A program made the position numbers and the translations under genes. From Streptomyces hoynatensis (GTDB lineage Bacteria > Actinomycetota > Actinomycetes > Streptomycetales > Streptomycetaceae): DNA of 64,000 bases. Location: assembly GCF_003626535.1 (NCBI RefSeq), contig NZ_RBAL01000014.1:108457-172456 (forward strand), given 5' to 3'. This document shows, piece by piece, positions 60,718-64,000 of the stretch (positions are counted from its first letter, which is position 1; each line of letters opens with the position of its first letter). Under the pieces are notes generated by a model. That model did no database searches. It worked only from the letters and a program-made list of their open reading frames with translations, and was not told the origin of the DNA.

Positions 60718-61279
60718 GACACCCGACCTGATGATCGTCGGCGCGTTGCTCACCGGGCTCAACGCCGCCATCGAGGCGGCCGAAGGCGGCCACCGGGCTC
60801 GCCGCCGCGCGGGCGGGAACCGCGTAGGCGGTACCCGGGGTCACCGCGGGCGTGCGTTCCGTTTCGGCGGCGGCGGCGGTTCGCGCCGCGCGGGGCCGGT
60901 CCTCTCGCCGGAAAGTGCCAGGGAACCTCCGGCAGGTTCCCGGGCGCTTTCCGGTGTGGACCCGAAGAACGTCGCGGCTGCTCAGCAGTGGGATGCGCTC
61001 GCCTTGGACCGGCTTATCGACGAACGGGCCCCCTACGTACGCCGGTTGTGCGCGTACGCCGGTTGTGCGCACGGATGGCGCCCGCGGCGGCCGAGGACCG
61101 ACGCGGAGACGCAGGCCGCACTCGGCTCCCTGAAGACCACCGGCATGGCCCGGTACGTCCTGGGCTACTTCCACGGCTGGCGGCTCCTCGACTCCTGGCT
61201 GGCGCCCCCCGGAACGAAACGCCAGGGTGCGCCGCCTCCTCACCGAGCAACTCCTCCCGGCCGACCTGAACCGGCAGGA
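60718..61279 (+). pseudogene. Hypothetical protein, frameshifted
   Basis: GTG 60718 opens VTPDLMIVGALLTGLNAAIE. Later in the same frame: ALALDRLIDERAPYVRRLCA, LGSLKTTGMARYVLGYFHGW and RLLDSWLAPP. After about 61205 the natural continuation VRRLLTEQLLPADLNRQD, then a stop at 61277-61279, is in another frame. Between the parts (60800-60950) the composition is noise-like, so the gene is damaged in at least two places. Family not recognised. Confidence 0.35.
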
Positions 61280-61514
61280 CTGACCCGGCGCGGACCCGCA
61301 CGGGACCCCGCGAACGCGCCCCGCGCCCCGCGACGCGCCCCGCGTCCCCGTGCCCGCTCGCCCACTGCGGGGCCGGAGCCGACCGGCCCCGGCCCCAACG
61401 CAGGCGCACCGCACCGGGGTTCGGCCGCCCGGCCGCCTGTGGCCCCGGTCAGTCGTATAGCAGCCCAGAACGTGTACGGGTTCCAGGGCCGTGACACGGA
61501 AGCCGAAAGCGCCT

Positions 61515-62168
61515 TCACGTGTTGTTGAAGTATTCACGGGCGCACTGACGGAACTCCCTCACATGCTCATCGAAATCTCTCAGAGCCGCCCTAAATATGG
61601 CATCACGCTGCTCTTCGGATTCCTGTACAAGGAGGGCTGCCGAGCTATTGGGAATGGCGAGATCCAAAGGATTGACCAGCGACAAGGTGAGATTACCTGA
61701 CTCTACGATGCGCGAAGCGAAGTCGATCAAGGAGTCAGGCCCCTCCAGGTCTATTACAGTGCCGCAGCGATTTATCCCTTTGAGTAAATCGCGGGTTTCA
61801 TTGAATCTCAATCCGAATTCGCGTTCGGCGCGGGCTGCGTCCTCTCTGCTCTGTTCGTCCGGCCATAGTCGCAGAATCGAATTGTGCGTGAATAGTTTTC
61901 CCAGCGAATCATAAAAGGTGTGAGTTGCGTCAAGAAAGTCTGCGGCTGCTTTTCGCTGCCAGTCTCGCCGATCCCTTTCGAGCGGCGCCGTCCGTGTAGC
62001 TTCTGCTGATTTGTGTGTACCGTCTGCGGCTTTCAGCGCTGCCTGAGCGTTGGCCAAGGCTGCCTGTGCAGCGCGGCTTGACGCTCGTGCCTGGATGAAC
62101 GTTGCAGGCACCCCGACTAGTGCCACAGCCATCGTTGCCAAAGTTGCCGCTGTCTGTAGCGTGCTCAT
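61515..62168 (-). CDS. Membrane-anchored hypothetical protein
   Basis: 217 residues from ATG 62168. N-terminal helix LQTAATLATMAVALVGVPAT spans the membrane. A helical, charged region AALANAQAALKAADGTHKSA follows, then a soluble domain with FLDATHTFYDSLGKLFTHNS and ERDRRDWQRKAAADF. G+C is clearly lower than the surroundings, suggesting acquisition. Similar short proteins (TM plus alpha-helical domain) occur in Streptomyces without known role. Next to the dead XRE gene on the same strand. Confidence 0.7.
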   Translation of the reverse strand: MSTLQTAATLATMAVALVGVPATFIQARASSRAAQAALANAQAALKAADGTHKSAEATRTAPLERDRRDWQRKAAADFLDATHTFYDSLGKLFTHNSILRLWPDEQSREDAARAEREFGLRFNETRDLLKGINRCGTVIDLEGPDSLIDFASRIVESGNLTLSLVNPLDLAIPNSSAALLVQESEEQRDAIFRAALRDFDEHVREFRQCAREYFNNT

Positions 62169-62360
62169 GGCAAGAGTCAAGCATACCCCCACCCCACCTC
62201 GCGGCTCCGGTGCGGATATACGCCGCAAGTTCAGCGGTGATCACGGAGACGGCTAAGGTTCTAGGCAGAACGGCCCCAGGCGTCCCGGCCCCGAACGTCT
62301 GGATATGGCCAACTTCCGCATCTGGGATGAGGGACGGCTGTTCCCCGGGCCGCACTCGCG

Positions 62361-63207
62361 CTACCCGGCCCGTTCCCACTCGGCGAGCGCTGTCGAGATC
62401 AGTGCACGCACGTCGGGTCCGTATACCGCTGACTGTTGCAGCATGGTGAACGCGCGGCTGTACAGCTTGAGTTCTCGGGGCTGAGTTACTGAAAGCTCTG
62501 CCGAGGAGGTCTCCACAATCACCAGGCTGTCGTCAAAGAAGCTGAACGGGTTGCCCGTCCATATCTTCTGTTTCGCCGTGCGCGGGATGATGCCGAGGCT
62601 CAGTCGGGGAAGGGTCGTGACCGCCAACAACCTGTCGAGCTGCCGCGCATGACCTCGGGTCCGCCGTAGTTGGTATAGAGGGCTTGTTCCCCGAGAATGA
62701 CACTGAATCGACGGTCGCCCTTGTACAGGAACTGCTGTCGCTGCATGCGCATCGCTACAGCTTCGTCCGTGTCGTCGGGAATCTGTAGAAAATCAATGAC
62801 CTGTCGAAAGGTGGCGGCGGCGTAGTCTGCGGTTTGCAGCGTGCCCCATACGGTGGCCGGTTGAAAGATGCGGAAGTTGGGCGTTCTTTCGTGCAGCGGG
62901 AGCGAACGTTTTTGATGCGTCTTGGCTCCGGCGACAAAGGTGCGTCGCCATTCGAGCCACATGGCCTCGATGTTGCGTGTCGTTGTGACGAGATCTGGAA
63001 TCTGCTCTTCGGCGCCGACAATGCGGCATCAGGTGTGCAGGTCTGGTTCGGTGATCGTTTGCTTATACCGTGTTCGATCCGGGAGACCTTAGACAGGTGC
63101 CAGCCTGCGGCATTGGCCAGCGTCCGGCCGGTGAGCCCCTTCTCTTTCCGGAGCTCTCTCAGTCGGGCGCCGAATACCTCTCGTGCTTGCTGAGCGTTGT
63201 TCGACAC
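62361..63207 (-). pseudogene. XRE-DUF5753 regulator with two frameshifts and a stop
   Basis: HTH is readable (FGARLRELRKEKGLTGRTLA, then GWHLSKVSRIEHGI). Then the frame changes near 63050: YKQTITEPDLHT is followed by a TGA where Trp is expected, and by CRIVGAEEQIPDLVTTTRNI. The main DUF5753-like part MWLEWRRTFVAGAKTHQKRS to QALYTNYGGPEVM is open (62600-62962), and a second frameshift near 62625 leads into LAVTTLPRLSLGIIPRTAKQ and LISTALAEWERAG. Three lesions; clearly inactive. A close relative of XRE regulators such as 32917-33747. Confidence 0.8.
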
Positions 63208-63215
63208 GGCGGAGG

Positions 63216-63476
63216 TCAGCGCGTGTAGTCGTCGTACGGGATAGCGAGGGACCAGAGTTCGTCTCTGACGCGCACAGCCTCGCTGACAACCGCCGCGTCC
63301 GTGATCAGTTCCGCCCCTTCGAATCGCCCGTCGGGGCGGAAGTGGGTCACCGCCAGCGTTTCACCGTCGAAGAGCCACCAGTCGTTTCCGTCGGCTGGAA
63401 ACTGGAAGCCATCCGGGATGTGGTGCCGGGGCAGGTACCGGATTTCTTCACCCGCCTCGTGGTTCCGGCGAACGCC
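63216..63476 (-). pseudogene. DUF6879 protein, N-terminus missing
   Basis: Reads NHEAGEEIRYLPRHHIPDGF, QFPADGNDWWLFDGETLAVT and HFRPDGRFEGAELI, then VRDELWSLAIPYDDYTR at its C-terminus. This is the second half of the DUF6879 family found next to XRE genes in Streptomyces. The first ~90 residues are absent; the sequence switches to repeat-element DNA (a partial end at 63481 and copy H at 63525) exactly where the protein breaks off. It is the upstream partner of the dead XRE gene. Confidence 0.8.
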
Positions 63477-63524
63477 GGGTTCTGCGGGCGGTCTACGGGG
63501 CGGGTGGTTGGGCGGGTGCGGAAT

Positions 63525-63808
63525 CTGTGGGCGGTCTACGTGGCGGGCCGTCGGCCGGGTGCGGCGTCGTGCGGATGCACGAGAGGGAGGCTGGCGGCGG
63601 AAGGGGGGTGCCGTGGGTGGCGGGGGGTTGGCTGTCTGCGGGGGTGTTGGGTGGTGGGGCGCCGTCCCGTGGTGGGTGGGGATGCGGGCCGGTGTGTACG
63701 GGGGTGGCCCTCTCGCCGGGGCGGGGGCTACCGATGCAGCTGCTGCCGCGTACGACTTCTCGGCGTGGGCACGGCCGGGCGCCGTTGTTGATGCCATTCC
63801 CGTCGACG
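63525..63808 (+). repeat. Dispersed ~285-bp structured element, copy H
   Basis: TCTGTGGGCGGTCTACGTGG at the start, hairpins TCGTGC-GGAT-GCACGA and ACGGC-CGGGC-GCCGT, end GATGCCATTCCCGTCGACG. A partial copy of its left end (TCTGCGGGCGGTCTACGGGG) precedes it at 63481. It abuts the truncated DUF6879 gene. Confidence 0.92.
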
Positions 63809-63903
63809 AGTAGGGGGACTTGCCTTGTACGCAGGGGCATTGATCGACGATCAGTGGCTCGACGTCTCTCTCCCTAAAGGTTGTCTCGTAACTGTTGTGG
63901 CTG

Positions 63904-64000
63904 GTGCGCGTTGGGCTGATCGTGCAGGTGCTGAGTGCGGAACGTCGTGACGTGATCGAGGTGTTCACCGGTCTGGCGCCGGGCCGCTTCCGGCGGCTGG
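63904..64000 (+). CDS. Start of an IS5-type transposase, cut by the window end
   Basis: GTG 63904 opens VRVGLIVQVLSAERRDVIEV, then FTGLAPGRFRRL. This matches the first residues of DDE-4 type transposases in Streptomyces (SAERRDVIEVFTGLsP..FrrLV). GGTTGTCTCGTAACTG at about 63878 may be the inverted-repeat end. Only ~32 codons are visible. Confidence 0.65.
   Translation, partial: MRVGLIVQVLSAERRDVIEVFTGLAPGRFRRL

Noticed and set aside
58529..61528. 999-residue plus-strand frame
   Set aside because: Antisense to GH15 for most of its length; only the last part (60718 onward) holds a separate, broken gene.

Overview
The window reads as high-GC Streptomyces (or close relative) chromosome. Third-codon-position G+C is very high. 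The vancomycin-resistance locus (vanRS, vanJ, vanK, vanHAX) has the same set of transcription units known from Streptomyces. XRE/DUF397 pairs, an ECF41 sigma factor, PASTA-less Ser/Thr kinases and a type I-E CRISPR repeat fit the same group. No tRNA or rRNA gene was seen. The sequence is accessory in character, with many broken genes, insertion-sequence remnants and dispersed repeats.

Layout. 1-900: truncated SDR and a small I-E CRISPR array (5 repeats, 4 spacers, no cas genes) between two copies of an 85-bp direct repeat. 1.2-4.0 kb: TetR/MFS/SDR efflux unit with two matching operator sites. 4.1-4.9 kb: first copy of a dispersed ~285-bp element, an 18-bp tandem repeat and an SDR remnant. 4.95-6.96 kb: epimerase coupled to an ECF41 sigma factor. 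6.9-10.1 kb: toxin/immunity leftovers and dead IS30- and IS5-type transposases. 10.5-15.3 kb: an intact four-gene unit (Crp/Fnr regulator, class III cyclase-like protein, P-loop STAND-like NTPase, coiled-coil/SPFH-like protein), the best candidate for an undescribed signalling/defence system. 15.7-19.9 kb: a graveyard of Rhs, toxin-tip, immunity, GNAT and PIN fragments, including a copied 3' end of the STAND-like gene. 19.9-26.5 kb: ordinary accessory genes (nucleotidyltransferase, membrane protein/TetR pair, WYL regulator/VOC pair, DinB, SDR). 27.3-32.3 kb: large intact Rhs toxin with its probable immunity gene. 32.4-34 kb: XRE-DUF5753/DUF397 pair. 34.8-39.6 kb: two Ser/Thr kinases around a decayed ATPase/TPR gene. 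39.8-49 kb: truncated TetR and quinone oxidoreductase sharing one deletion scar, then VOC, AraC, arylamine N-acetyltransferase, SDR, DUF4232 lipoprotein, MFS and aldo/keto reductase. 49.9-58.7 kb: van locus. 58.7-64 kb: GH15 enzyme, decayed genes and the start of an IS5-type transposase at the edge.

The van region is the most coherent system. VanS/VanR sense glycopeptide and switch on vanHAX (D-Ala-D-Lac synthesis and D-Ala-D-Ala removal), murF (ligation of the depsipeptide to the muramyl precursor), vanK (Fem-type cross-bridge transferase) and vanJ. Four promoters share a 28-bp core exactly 23 nt from an ATG, with TTGACT 6 nt before it, which predicts leaderless, VanR-activated transcripts. 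At murF and vanK that ATG opens a short leader ORF ending in a GTGA overlap with the real gene. The leader peptides match the N-terminal extension of VanH, so the vanH promoter plus its first codons appear to have been copied in front of other genes.

Eight copies of a ~285-bp structured intergenic element, four in each orientation, lie scattered through the window. One pair is inverted and adjacent, one has a 16-bp amplification at its edge, and one abuts a truncated DUF6879 gene.
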